A stretch of DNA of 64,000 nt. Source: Actinospica sp035552695 (GTDB lineage: Bacteria; Actinomycetota; Actinomycetes; Streptomycetales; Catenulisporaceae). The stretch is taken from positions 1 to 64,000 of the forward strand of contig NZ_DASZKT010000009.1 in assembly GCF_035552695.1 (NCBI RefSeq), in the 5' to 3' direction. Below are positions 16,371 to 24,512 of this stretch, piece by piece. The translations under genes and the position numbers were made by a program. The notes under the pieces are model-generated. The model was not told where the DNA came from. It saw only the letters and a program-made list of their open reading frames with translations, and searched no databases. Each line of letters begins with the position of its first letter. The stretch's first letter is position 1.

Positions 16371-17673
16371 GCTCCTCCTCCGTCTTGGGGATCTCGGGGA
16401 CCGCCTCGACGACGACGTAGCGTTTCCAGAGCAGGTACGCGGCCCAGACCGTCGCGCCGACCAGCAGGGCGTTGCGGCCGGTGACGAAGAGCGCCGACTT
16501 GGTGCTGCCGTGCACGAGCGAGGCGAACCGCAGCGGGAACTCCACCTGGGTGATGGAGATCGTGCCGAGCAGCAGCCAGCACGGCCCGGCCAGCACCGTG
16601 CCGCCCTGCTTGAGCGGCGCGATCGCGAGGCAGAGCGCGATCAGGCCGCACACCCAGACGAGGTACTGCGGGCTCAGCACCCTGCTGGTGATGATCGAGA
16701 TCATCACGGCGACCAGGCTCGCGTCGTAGTACACGCCCTCGGTCCAGCGCTCCGGAGCCAGCTTCGCGCGCCGGCGCCACCACAGCAGCCAGCAGAAGCC
16801 GAGCAGCGTGAGCAGTTCGCAGAACCCGGCGATCGCGCTGATGCCGGGGCCGATGATCTCCCAGGAGCCGTAGCGGTTGCGGATCACGGCGTGGTAGCCG
16901 AAGTGCCTGGCCAGCAGGAACGGCGCGGCCAGCACCGATTCGATCTCCAGGCCGCGGCCGCCCTGCTGCTTCAGGAAGGACAGCGCGCCGGGCATGATCA
17001 GCAGGAGCAGCGTGGGCACGGCGCCGCCGACCGCCGCCCAGCTCACCGCGCGACGTCCGTCGCGGCCGCGCGGCAGCCCGAGCAGCAGCGCCATCGGCCA
17101 GACCTTCACGATCGTGCCGAGGCCGATCGCCGCGCCGCGCAGCCGCCAGGTGGCCGCGGCCGTGCGCAGCGACACCGCGAGGCCGACCGAGGCGATCATG
17201 GTCACGGTGATGTCGTAGCGGCCGAAGATGAACGGACCAAGCATGAAGATCGCCGCGACGTAGGCGTACGCGCCGACGTAGTCGATCCGCTCGTTCCCGG
17301 TCTCCTCCTGGGTGCGCCAGCAGCGGTAGACCACCAGCAGGAAGATGATCAGATCGGAGGCCAGCGCCATCGCGTAGAAGGCCGAGTAGTAGCTCATCCC
17401 GGTCAGCGCGCGGACCAGCCGGGGGAACTCGATGACCAGCGAGGCGCCCGGCGGGTACTGCCAGCTCGGGTCGTTCTGCGGGAAATGGCCGGTGCTGAGG
17501 ACGTTCGACCAGTGGTTGTAGAGCTTGAGGTCGCCGGTGATGTCGCCGTGCGAGATGTACGGGATCACGTTGTAGACGTAGAGCAGCAGCACGCCCCGGG
17601 TCCACGCCCACGTGGCCGCGGGCAGCAGCGCCGAGCGCAGCCGCGCGAGGGTCATCATGGCCCGCAGGCTCAT
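16348..17673 (-). CDS. GT87-family polyprenyl-phosphate-dependent membrane mannosyltransferase
   Basis: A 441-residue polytopic membrane protein with about ten hydrophobic helices and the DUF2029/GT87 pattern. An early acidic loop (ISHGDITGDLKLY) holds the expected catalytic Asp, and SWQYPPGAS, GRYDITVTM and LSPQYLVWV follow. GT87 enzymes such as PimE use polyprenyl-phosphomannose to extend phosphatidylinositol mannosides. The divergent PimB-like gene 60 bases away fits a shared role in mannolipid synthesis; this is inference. ATG 17673 was chosen as the first start outside the divergent gene. The long frame further upstream is antisense to that gene. Confidence 0.83.
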   Translation of the reverse strand: MSLRAMMTLARLRSALLPAATWAWTRGVLLLYVYNVIPYISHGDITGDLKLYNHWSNVLSTGHFPQNDPSWQYPPGASLVIEFPRLVRALTGMSYYSAFYAMALASDLIIFLLVVYRCWRTQEETGNERIDYVGAYAYVAAIFMLGPFIFGRYDITVTMIASVGLAVSLRTAAATWRLRGAAIGLGTIVKVWPMALLLGLPRGRDGRRAVSWAAVGGAVPTLLLLIMPGALSFLKQQGGRGLEIESVLAAPFLLARHFGYHAVIRNRYGSWEIIGPGISAIAGFCELLTLLGFCWLLWWRRRAKLAPERWTEGVYYDASLVAVMISIITSRVLSPQYLVWVCGLIALCLAIAPLKQGGTVLAGPCWLLLGTISITQVEFPLRFASLVHGSTKSALFVTGRNALLVGATVWAAYLLWKRYVVVEAVPEIPKTEEEREPEPAI

Positions 17674-17733
17674 CGACAGTCCCGTTCCTGATCGGTGGTC
17701 GTGCGGGTGGCGGGGGAATGAGATCGTAGACCC

Positions 17734-18897
17734 ATGGCCCGCACCCTCGTCGTCACCAACGACTACCCTCCGCGACCCGGCGGTATCCAGGCATTCGTCC
17801 AAGCGATGGTCGATGGGTTCACCCCTTCGGACGTGGTCGTGTACGCCTCGACCTGGCGCGGCAGGGCGGACGAGTGCCGCGCGTACGACGCGGAACGTCC
17901 GTATCTGACGATTCGTGACCAGACAACCGTAATGATTCCGGACCCCAAGCGCGTGCGACGCGCGGTGGAGATCGCGAAATCCGAGGGCTGCGACCGGGTC
18001 TGGTTCGGCGCGGCCGCGCCGCTGGCCCTGATGGCGCCGACGCTGCGGCGCAAGGCGGGGGTCGAGCGCCTGGTCGCGACCACGCACGGGCACGAGGCCG
18101 GCTGGGCGCAGCTGCCGGTCGCCAGGCAGCTGTTGCGCCGGATCGGTGACGGCGTGGACGTTCTCACCTATCTGGTGGACTACTACCACCGCAAGGTCGG
18201 CGACGTGCTCAGCCCGCAGGCGCGCGGCCGGATGGCGCAGCTGCACCCGGGCGTGGACATCGAGACCTTCCACCCGGGCGTGCGCGCCGAGCCGGAGACG
18301 GCGGCGCTGCGCGAGCGCCTGGGGCTGGCGGACCGCCCGACCGTCGTCTGCGTCTCCCGGCTGGTGCCGCGCAAGGGCCAGGACACGCTGATCAAGGCCC
18401 TGCCGCTGATCAAGAAGGCCGTCCCGGACGCGGCCCTGCTCATCGGCAGCGGCGGCCCGTACCGCAAGGAGCTGGAGAAGCTGGCCGAGGACACCGGCGT
18501 GGCGAGGGACGTCGTGTTCAGCGGCCCCGTCTCCTGGGGCGAGCTGCCCCGGCTGTACGCGGCGGGCGACGTCTTCGCGATGCCGTGCCGGACCCGCCGC
18601 GGCGGACTCGACATCGAGGGCCTCGGCATCGTCTACCTGGAGGCCTCGGCGCTCGGCATGGCCGTCGTCGGCGGCGATTCCGGCGGCGCGCCCGACGCGG
18701 TCGTCGAGGGCGAAACGGGTTACGTCGTGCCCGGCAGCGGCGAGCTGAGTGTCCCTCAAACGGCCGAACGTGTGGCGGAACTGCTCAACGACCCGGCGAA
18801 GGCCGCGGAGATGGGCAGGGCCGGGCGGGCCTGGGTCGAGCGCGAATGGCAGTGGCCGCTCGTGCAGCGCACGTTCAAGGAACTGCTGCAGGTCTGA
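17734..18897 (+). CDS. pimB: GT4 glycosyltransferase, PimB'-like mannosyltransferase
   Basis: A 387-residue GT-B glycosyltransferase. The N-terminal domain starts TLVVTNDYPPRPGGIQAF (acceptor side). The C-terminal donor domain has VVCVSRLVPRKGQDTLIKAL, GSGGPYRKELE and the EX7E region GLDIEGLGIVYLEASA. This matches phosphatidyl-myo-inositol monomannoside alpha-1,6-mannosyltransferase, which adds the second mannose of PIMs from GDP-mannose at the inner membrane face. The gene symbol is by family resemblance. It is divergent from the GT87 gene. Confidence 0.85.
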   Translation: MARTLVVTNDYPPRPGGIQAFVQAMVDGFTPSDVVVYASTWRGRADECRAYDAERPYLTIRDQTTVMIPDPKRVRRAVEIAKSEGCDRVWFGAAAPLALMAPTLRRKAGVERLVATTHGHEAGWAQLPVARQLLRRIGDGVDVLTYLVDYYHRKVGDVLSPQARGRMAQLHPGVDIETFHPGVRAEPETAALRERLGLADRPTVVCVSRLVPRKGQDTLIKALPLIKKAVPDAALLIGSGGPYRKELEKLAEDTGVARDVVFSGPVSWGELPRLYAAGDVFAMPCRTRRGGLDIEGLGIVYLEASALGMAVVGGDSGGAPDAVVEGETGYVVPGSGELSVPQTAERVAELLNDPAKAAEMGRAGRAWVEREWQWPLVQRTFKELLQV

Positions 18898-18911
18898 CTA
18901 TTGCCTTTTCG

Positions 18912-19664
18912 CTACTGCTTGTCCCGCCAGCGGGCGAGTAGGTCCTCGCGGTGCTCGGTGAGCTCCGCGACGCTCTCCTCGGGCAGCAGGATCGTGTAGT
19001 CCTGCCGCGTGCCCGGCTCCAGGCGCAGGTAATCCCAGGCGAAATGCGCCTGGCCGCCCATGTAGATGCCCTTGAGCCGGCCCTGGGTCACATCCATCAC
19101 CTCGAAGGGCTCACCCCACCAGCGGAAGGTCCATACGGTGGCGTACCACTCCTCGACCTCGTCCAGGGCGACGTTCAGCGGCCCAAGGTTCGCCGGACCG
19201 GTGAGGAAAAGGCGTCCGTCCTCGCCGACCGTTTCGGCCGCCGGGTGGATACGGCCCTGATGCCGCGCGAAGGTGCCCGAGCGGTACTTCGCCGCAGCGG
19301 CCATCAAACGCTGCTCCCGGCGAAAACGGGGCAGCAGCGAGTCGCGATGCCGCGTCAGGTCGGCGATCTCGTCGAGCGGGAAACGCCCGCGGTACTTGGC
19401 GAACTCGGAGCGCAGGTGTTTCGCCGCGAATTCCACGTCCCCGCCGAGGTAGACCCCCTCCATCGCGCCGTCCAGCAGCCCGCGAGCCTCGAAGGGCTCC
19501 TCGCGCCACATGAACGTCCAGCGCGAGGTGAACCATTCGTCGAGCCGGTCCGGATGTACCAGGATCGTGTTATCCCCCTCGACAAGCGCTATCCGCGGCC
19601 ATATCGGATCGTTGACCGAGCCCTGGCGGTAGGCGACGCCGTGGAACACCGCCACGTCCGTCAC
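18912..19664 (-). CDS. Unrecognised protein with two tandem copies of one domain
   Basis: I do not recognise this 250-residue soluble protein. It is built of two copies of a unit of about 115 residues. Matching pairs are WTFMWREEPFE / WTFRWWGEPFE, GVYLGGDVEF / GIYMGGQAHF and IADLTRHRDSLLPR / VAELTEHREDLLAR. Aromatic and acidic residues dominate. No signal or membrane segment is seen. GTG 19664 was chosen because a G-rich site precedes it; the longer frame crosses into the divergent methylase promoter. It is convergent with pimB (14-base gap). Confidence 0.6.
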   Translation of the reverse strand: MTDVAVFHGVAYRQGSVNDPIWPRIALVEGDNTILVHPDRLDEWFTSRWTFMWREEPFEARGLLDGAMEGVYLGGDVEFAAKHLRSEFAKYRGRFPLDEIADLTRHRDSLLPRFRREQRLMAAAAKYRSGTFARHQGRIHPAAETVGEDGRLFLTGPANLGPLNVALDEVEEWYATVWTFRWWGEPFEVMDVTQGRLKGIYMGGQAHFAWDYLRLEPGTRQDYTILLPEESVAELTEHREDLLARWRDKQ

Positions 19665-19820
19665 CCGATACCCCCAGGGATCCCCGCTCTCAACCACAAT
19701 TTTTCTCAGACATCTACCGGAAACTGCTTCCGTCGTCCTCCGATGGGCGAATCCGTACCCTACACTCTGTGCTGATTTGAACACAACGCCGCAGCTTCGC
19801 CCCTCGCTACACTCCTGAAC

Positions 19821-20669
19821 GTGGAGAGGATCACATCGCGCAACGCCAGGTTCCAGCAATGGGAGGCGCTGCTCGGAAATCGGAGCAAGCGGCACCGGGC
19901 GGGGGAGTTCCTGGTACAGGGCGTTCGCCCGATCAGCCTGGCGCTGGAATACCGCTGGCCGATCCGGGCGCTGGTCTTCGACCTGGACCGGCCGCTCTCG
20001 CGCTGGGCCGCCGATACGCTGCGCTCCTGCCGTGCGGCGCAGTACGGCATGTCCGGCGAACTCATCGCGGAACTCGGCGAGAAGGATTCGACGCCGCCGG
20101 AATTGCTCGCCGTGGTCGCCGCCGCCCCCGATTCGCTCGATCGGATCAGTGTCGGAACATGCAGCGTAGGATCATCAACCGGCGCGTCATTCCTCGGTCT
20201 CGTCTTCGACCGGCCGACCAGCCCGGGAAATCTGGGCTCGATCATCCGTTCGGCGGACGCGTTCGGCGCGCACGGGGTGATCGTGTCGGGCCACGCGGCC
20301 GACCCTTATGACCCCAAGGCCGTGCGCGCGAGCACGGGCTCGCTCTTCGCGCTGCCCACGGTGCGGGTGCCCGGCCCTCCGCAGGTCCAGGCGTGGATCG
20401 CCGAGCAACGCGCCGCGGGCCGGGACATCCAGGTCGTCGGCACGGACGAGCACGGCGAGGCGGACGTGGCGGAGTTCGATCTCACGGTCCCGACGCTGCT
20501 CGCGATCGGCAACGAGACCAGCGGCCTGAGCCAGGGCTGGCTCGAGGCCTGCGACGCGCTCGTGCGCATCCCGATCGGCGGCGCGGCGAGTTCGCTCAAC
20601 GCGGCCAACGCGGCGAGCGTCGTGCTCTACGAGGCGGCCAGGCAGCGCAGGTCCGCCGCCACCGGCTAG
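19821..20669 (+). CDS. TrmH/SpoU-family RNA 2'-O-ribose methyltransferase
   Basis: The 282-residue product has a short substrate-binding N-terminus (SRNARFQQWEALLGNRSKRHRAGEFLVQG) and a C-terminal SPOUT domain. The three family motifs are visible: RPTSPGNLGSIIRSADAFGA, TLLAIGNETSGLS and IPIGGAASSLNAANAASVVLYE. It transfers methyl from SAM to a ribose 2'-OH in rRNA or tRNA; the target base is unknown. GTG 19821 looks leaderless, with TACACT at 19808-19813, 7 bases upstream. Its stop overlaps the convergent ThuA stop in a CTAG tetramer. Confidence 0.93.
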   Translation: MERITSRNARFQQWEALLGNRSKRHRAGEFLVQGVRPISLALEYRWPIRALVFDLDRPLSRWAADTLRSCRAAQYGMSGELIAELGEKDSTPPELLAVVAAAPDSLDRISVGTCSVGSSTGASFLGLVFDRPTSPGNLGSIIRSADAFGAHGVIVSGHAADPYDPKAVRASTGSLFALPTVRVPGPPQVQAWIAEQRAAGRDIQVVGTDEHGEADVAEFDLTVPTLLAIGNETSGLSQGWLEACDALVRIPIGGAASSLNAANAASVVLYEAARQRRSAATG

Positions 20670-21346
20670 TCGTCCTCGGCCCGCATCTCCACGCCCAGCC
20701 AGCGCAGCGCGCCGAGCACGTGCCGCAGGAACTCCGGGTCCTGAAACGTCTCGTCGGCGTGCCCGAGCGCGGTGTAGAAGGACCGGCCGCCGCCGTACTC
20801 GTGGCACCAGGACAGCGGGTGGTCGGCGCCCATCGTGCCGCCCTGGTACGTCGCCTCGTCGACCGTCAGCAGGACCCTGATGTCCTGCACGGCGGAGCGC
20901 GGATTGCGGCGGAAGGCGTACCACTCGTCCGTGCGCTCCCACCGCTCGCCGAGGTGCTCGGTGGCCGGGTGCTCGCGGTCCTCGACGGTCAGCACGGCGG
21001 GCTGGAGCTCCGGATGGCGGTCGAACCACGCGCCGACCAGGCCCTCGAACCAGGGCCAGTCGTATTCGGTCGTGGACGCGGCGTGGATGCCGAGCCAGCT
21101 GCCGCCCTGCTTCAGGTAGTGCGTCAACGCGGCCCGGCCCGGCTCGTCGAGCACCGCGCCGCTGGTGGACAGGAACACGATCGCGTCATAGCGCTCGAGC
21201 CGGCCCGGCCGGAAGCAGTGCACGCCCTCGCTCGCCTCGACGCCGAAGCCGTACTCCAGGCCCAGCTTCTCCAGGGCCTCGACACCCGCCGGGATCGACG
21301 CATGCCGGTAGCCCGTGGTCCGCGAGTACACCAATATCCGCGCCAT
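20666..21346 (-). CDS. ThuA-domain protein (trehalose-utilisation-like)
   Basis: A 226-residue glutamine-amidotransferase-fold protein of the ThuA family (ILVYSRTTGYRHASIPAGVEALE; GSWLGIHAAS; PLSWCHEYGGGRSFYTALGH). ThuA proteins act in disaccharide catabolism, often with Gfo/Idh oxidoreductases that form 3-keto sugars. It is the last gene of the minus-strand operon that begins at 24433, 24 bases after the isomerase. It overlaps the convergent methylase by 4 bases (20666-20669). Confidence 0.88.
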   Translation of the reverse strand: MARILVYSRTTGYRHASIPAGVEALEKLGLEYGFGVEASEGVHCFRPGRLERYDAIVFLSTSGAVLDEPGRAALTHYLKQGGSWLGIHAASTTEYDWPWFEGLVGAWFDRHPELQPAVLTVEDREHPATEHLGERWERTDEWYAFRRNPRSAVQDIRVLLTVDEATYQGGTMGADHPLSWCHEYGGGRSFYTALGHADETFQDPEFLRHVLGALRWLGVEMRAEDD

Positions 21347-21370
21347 GGCCGCAGCCCACGCTCCGTCCGC

Positions 21371-22198
21371 TCAGTCGAGATCCGCAAACAGTTGCGTATG
21401 CCGGTCTATCACGGTTCGCAGGGTCTGTTCACCCGGTGTGTCCCAGATCTCCTGGTTGAAGATTTCCACCTCGGTGAATCCCTTATATCCCGTCGCCTGC
21501 ACGGCGCGCGCGAACGCGGCGACGTCAATCACGCCGTCGCCCACGTGCCCGCGGCCGAGCAGCGCGTCCGCCGGGATCGGCAGCAGGAAGTCGCACACCT
21601 GAAACGCGTGGATGCGGTCGCCCGCGCCCGCGCGCTCGATCTGCTTGAACACGTCCGGATCCCACCAGATGTGGTACGTATCAATGCATACGCCGACATT
21701 CCGGCATCCGGTCCGCACCGCCACCTCGTCGGCGATGTCCAGAGCCTGGCCCAGCGTCGAAACCACCGCGCGGTCCGCGCAGAACATCGGATGCAGCGGC
21801 TCGATCGCCAGTTTCACGCCGCGGCGCTCGGCGTACGGGGCGAGCTCGGCGATGCCGTCCGTCACCGCGGCACGCGCCGCCGGAAGGTCCTTGCTGCCGC
21901 GATACAGCCCGCCGACCACGAGCACGAGCACGTTCGTGCCGAGCGCCACGCACTCGTCGACGGCCGCGTGGTTGTCCGCGAGCCAGTCCGGCGAGGTGAA
22001 GAATCCGCCGCGGCACAGGCTCGTCACCGTCAGGCCGGCGTCGCGCACCAGCTTCGCCGCCGCGTCCAGGCCGTGCTCGGCGACCTTGTCGCGCCACAGG
22101 CCGATGCCCGGCACGCCCTGCTCGACGCAGCCAGCGACCGCCTCGGCGAGGCTCCAGTTCTTCGTCGTCCAGACGTTCAGGGACAGCTGCTCAATCAC
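21371..22198 (-). CDS. Sugar phosphate isomerase/epimerase (AP endonuclease 2-like TIM barrel)
   Basis: A 275-residue TIM barrel of the IolE/xylose-isomerase-like family. Metal-site blocks are GVKLAIEPLHPMF (Glu), VGVCIDTYHIWWDP (Asp, His) and GFTEVEIF (Glu). It probably interconverts a keto or inosose-type sugar made by the oxidoreductase of the same operon. It starts at GTG 22198, overlapping the end of the DUF993 gene by 8 bases, which implies translational coupling. The substrate cannot be told from sequence. Confidence 0.85.
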   Translation of the reverse strand: MIEQLSLNVWTTKNWSLAEAVAGCVEQGVPGIGLWRDKVAEHGLDAAAKLVRDAGLTVTSLCRGGFFTSPDWLADNHAAVDECVALGTNVLVLVVGGLYRGSKDLPAARAAVTDGIAELAPYAERRGVKLAIEPLHPMFCADRAVVSTLGQALDIADEVAVRTGCRNVGVCIDTYHIWWDPDVFKQIERAGAGDRIHAFQVCDFLLPIPADALLGRGHVGDGVIDVAAFARAVQATGYKGFTEVEIFNQEIWDTPGEQTLRTVIDRHTQLFADLD

Positions 22199-23261
22199 CG
22201 CTGTACTCCTTGAAGCGCGCCGCGGCCAGATCCGGATCAGGGAAGATCCCGCCGTCCACGGCCATCTCGTAGAGCTTCGTCAGATGCGCGCGGTCGCGGC
22301 CGTTCTGCTGCCCGCCGACCATTTTGAAGTGCTCCTGATAGCCCGACAGGTACGCCAGGAACACGACGCCGGTCTTGTAGAACTGCGTCGGCGCGGCGAA
22401 GATGTGCCGCGCCAGCGGGACCAGCGGATCGAGCACGCCGCGGAACCCGGCCACGTCGCCCGCGTCGAGCAGCTCGAATGCCTGAGCGGCCTGCGTGGCC
22501 AGCGGATCGAAGATGCCGAGCAGCGCGTGGCTGAAACCCTGCTCGTCGCCCGCGATCAGCTCGGGGAAGTTGAAGTCGTCGCCGGTGTACAGGCGCACGC
22601 CCTCCGGCAGCCGCCGACGCAGCGCGATCTCGCGATCCGCGTCGAGCAGCGAGACCTTGATGCCGTCGATCTTCGCGGCATGTTCACTGATGATGGAGAG
22701 CACTGATTCGGTCGCGACGTCGAGATCGGCGCTGCCCCAATAGCCGTGCAGCGCCGGGTCGAACATGTCGCCGAGCCAGTGCAGGATCACCGGACGCGAG
22801 GCCTGGTCCAGGATCCGGGCGTACACCTCGGCGTAGTCCTCGGCGCCGCGTGCGGCGGCGGCCAGCGCGCGGCTGCACATCAGCACCGGCTGTGTTCCGG
22901 CCTGCTCGACGACCTCGAGCTGGCCCTCGTACGCGTCGCCGATCTCAGAGAGCGAATACGGTGTGGCCGGCGCTCCGGGCAGCTGGTCCGTGCCGACGCC
23001 GCAGCAGACCAGACCGCCGACGGCCTGCGCCTCGGCGCCCGACCGCCGGATCAGCTCCTTCGTCGCGGCCCAGTCCAGGCCCATGCCGCGCTGCGCGGTG
23101 TCCATCGCATCTGCGATGCCCAGGCCCAGCGACCACAGCCGGTGCCGGAACGCGAGCGTCGCGTCCCAGTCAACGACGGCCGGAGCGCCCTGTGCACTGT
23201 TCGCCGCGTTCGGGTCGGCCACCACGTGCGCGGCGGCGAAGACGGTGCGGGAGACCGGCAT
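22191..23261 (-). CDS. DUF993 (dihydrodipicolinate synthase-like) protein
   Basis: A 356-residue protein of the DUF993 family, a divergent aldolase-type TIM barrel. Conserved-looking blocks are GMGLDWAATKELIRRS, RPVILHWLGDMFDPAL, IDGIKVSLLDADREI (the Lys may be the Schiff-base residue) and YTGDDFNFPELI. The family has no established reaction but recurs with Gfo/Idh and isomerase genes, so an aldolase-like cleavage of a keto-sugar product is inferred. The start ATG 23261 shares one base with the upstream stop (TGATG), so it is coupled. Confidence 0.82.
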   Translation of the reverse strand: MPVSRTVFAAAHVVADPNAANSAQGAPAVVDWDATLAFRHRLWSLGLGIADAMDTAQRGMGLDWAATKELIRRSGAEAQAVGGLVCCGVGTDQLPGAPATPYSLSEIGDAYEGQLEVVEQAGTQPVLMCSRALAAAARGAEDYAEVYARILDQASRPVILHWLGDMFDPALHGYWGSADLDVATESVLSIISEHAAKIDGIKVSLLDADREIALRRRLPEGVRLYTGDDFNFPELIAGDEQGFSHALLGIFDPLATQAAQAFELLDAGDVAGFRGVLDPLVPLARHIFAAPTQFYKTGVVFLAYLSGYQEHFKMVGGQQNGRDRAHLTKLYEMAVDGGIFPDPDLAAARFKEYSGD

Positions 23262-24433
23262 CAGGCGCCCCGGCCGGGAAGAAGGTCCGGAACGGCGATC
23301 CGGCGGCCCTCGGCGGCCGAGGCCAGGCCCAGCTCGGCCAGCTGCACGCCCTTCGCCCCGGCCCACAGGTCGTGCGGGAACGGCGTGCCGGGAGCGTCCT
23401 GGACGACGTGCTTGAGGAACAGCTCCCACTGGAGCTTGAATCCGTTGTCGAACTCGCCGTTGTCCGGCACGGTCTGCCACTGCTCGCGGAACGGCACCGT
23501 GTTCGGGATGTCCGGGTTCCACACCGGCTTCGGCGTCCCGGCGCGGGACTGGAACCTGCACTCGCGCAGCCCGGCGACGGCGCTGCCGTGCGTGCCGTCC
23601 ACCTGGAACTCGACGAGCTCCTCGCGGTTGACCCGCACCGCCCAGGAGGAGTTGATCTGCGCGACGACGCCGCCTTCGAGCTCGAACACGCCGTACGCCG
23701 CGTCGTCCGCGGTGGCCTGGTAGGGCTTGCCGAGCTCGTCCACCCGCTCGGGGATGTGCGTGACCTTGTGCGCGTAGACCGAGCGGACCGGCGCGACGGT
23801 GTGCTCGAGCACGTACTGCCAGTGCGGGAACATGTCGAGCACGATGCCGCCGCCGTCCTCGGCCCGGTAGTTCCAGGACGGGCGCTGCGCCTCCTGCCAG
23901 TCGCCCTCGAAGACCCAGTAGCCGAACTCGCCGCGCACCGACAGGATCCGGCCGAAGAAGCCGCCGTCCACCAGGCGCTTCAGCTTGAGCAGGCCGGGCA
24001 GGAAGATCTTGTCCTGCACGACGCCGTGCCGCACGCCCGCCTCGTCCGCCAGCCGCGCGAGTTCGAGCGCCCCCTCCAGCGAGGACGCGGTCGGCTTCTC
24101 CACGTAGATGTGCTTCCCGGCCGCGATCGCCTTCTTGACGGCGGCCTCGCGCAGGTGGGTGAGCTGGCCGTCGAAGTAGATCTGATCGGCCGGATCGGCG
24201 AGCGCCGCGTCCAGGTCGGTGGTCCAGCGGGTCAGACCGTGCCTGGTCGCCATGGCCTCCAGCTTGTCCGCGTTGCGGCCGACGAGCACCGGCTCGGGCC
24301 ACAGGACCGTCCCGTCCGGCAGCGCGAGCCCGCCCTGCTCGCGCAGGGCCAGGATCGAGCGGATCAGGTGCTGGCGGTAGCCCATGCGTCCGGTCACGCC
24401 GTTCATCACGATGCCGAGGGTGGTGCGGCTCAT
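23261..24433 (-). CDS. Gfo/Idh/MocA-family NAD(P)-dependent oxidoreductase
   Basis: A 390-residue oxidoreductase. The Rossmann part (GIVMNGVTGRMGYRQHLIRS) leads to the family signature HIYVEKPTASS with its catalytic Lys. The C-terminal substrate domain has GGGIVLDMFPHWQYV with the expected Asp and His. It probably oxidises a sugar hydroxyl to a keto group as the first step of the operon. ATG 24433 follows AAGGAAGG. The gene is divergent from lacI, with a perfect operator between them. Confidence 0.9.
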   Translation of the reverse strand: MSRTTLGIVMNGVTGRMGYRQHLIRSILALREQGGLALPDGTVLWPEPVLVGRNADKLEAMATRHGLTRWTTDLDAALADPADQIYFDGQLTHLREAAVKKAIAAGKHIYVEKPTASSLEGALELARLADEAGVRHGVVQDKIFLPGLLKLKRLVDGGFFGRILSVRGEFGYWVFEGDWQEAQRPSWNYRAEDGGGIVLDMFPHWQYVLEHTVAPVRSVYAHKVTHIPERVDELGKPYQATADDAAYGVFELEGGVVAQINSSWAVRVNREELVEFQVDGTHGSAVAGLRECRFQSRAGTPKPVWNPDIPNTVPFREQWQTVPDNGEFDNGFKLQWELFLKHVVQDAPGTPFPHDLWAGAKGVQLAELGLASAAEGRRIAVPDLLPGRGA

Positions 24434-24478
24434 CTGGCCCTTCCTTGGGGCTCGGGGCGACGGTTGCGTCAGGACAAT

Positions 24479-24496
24479 CTGGAAAGCGCTTTCCAG
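24479..24496. promoter_or_regulatory. LacI-family operator
   Basis: Perfect 18-bp palindrome CTGGAAAGCGCTTTCCAG with the central CG typical of LacI/GalR operators. It lies between the divergent Gfo/Idh gene (start 24433) and the LacI gene (start 24513, -10 TAGGGT at 24501-24506). One site can control both. Confidence 0.88.
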
Positions 24497-24512
24497 CGAG
24501 TAGGGTAGGGGC

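Noticed and set aside
15613..17691. A 692-codon open frame on the plus strand
   Set aside because: It overlaps the sigma gene in another frame and the GT87 gene antisense. The Arg/Asp/Gln-rich sequence shows no family.
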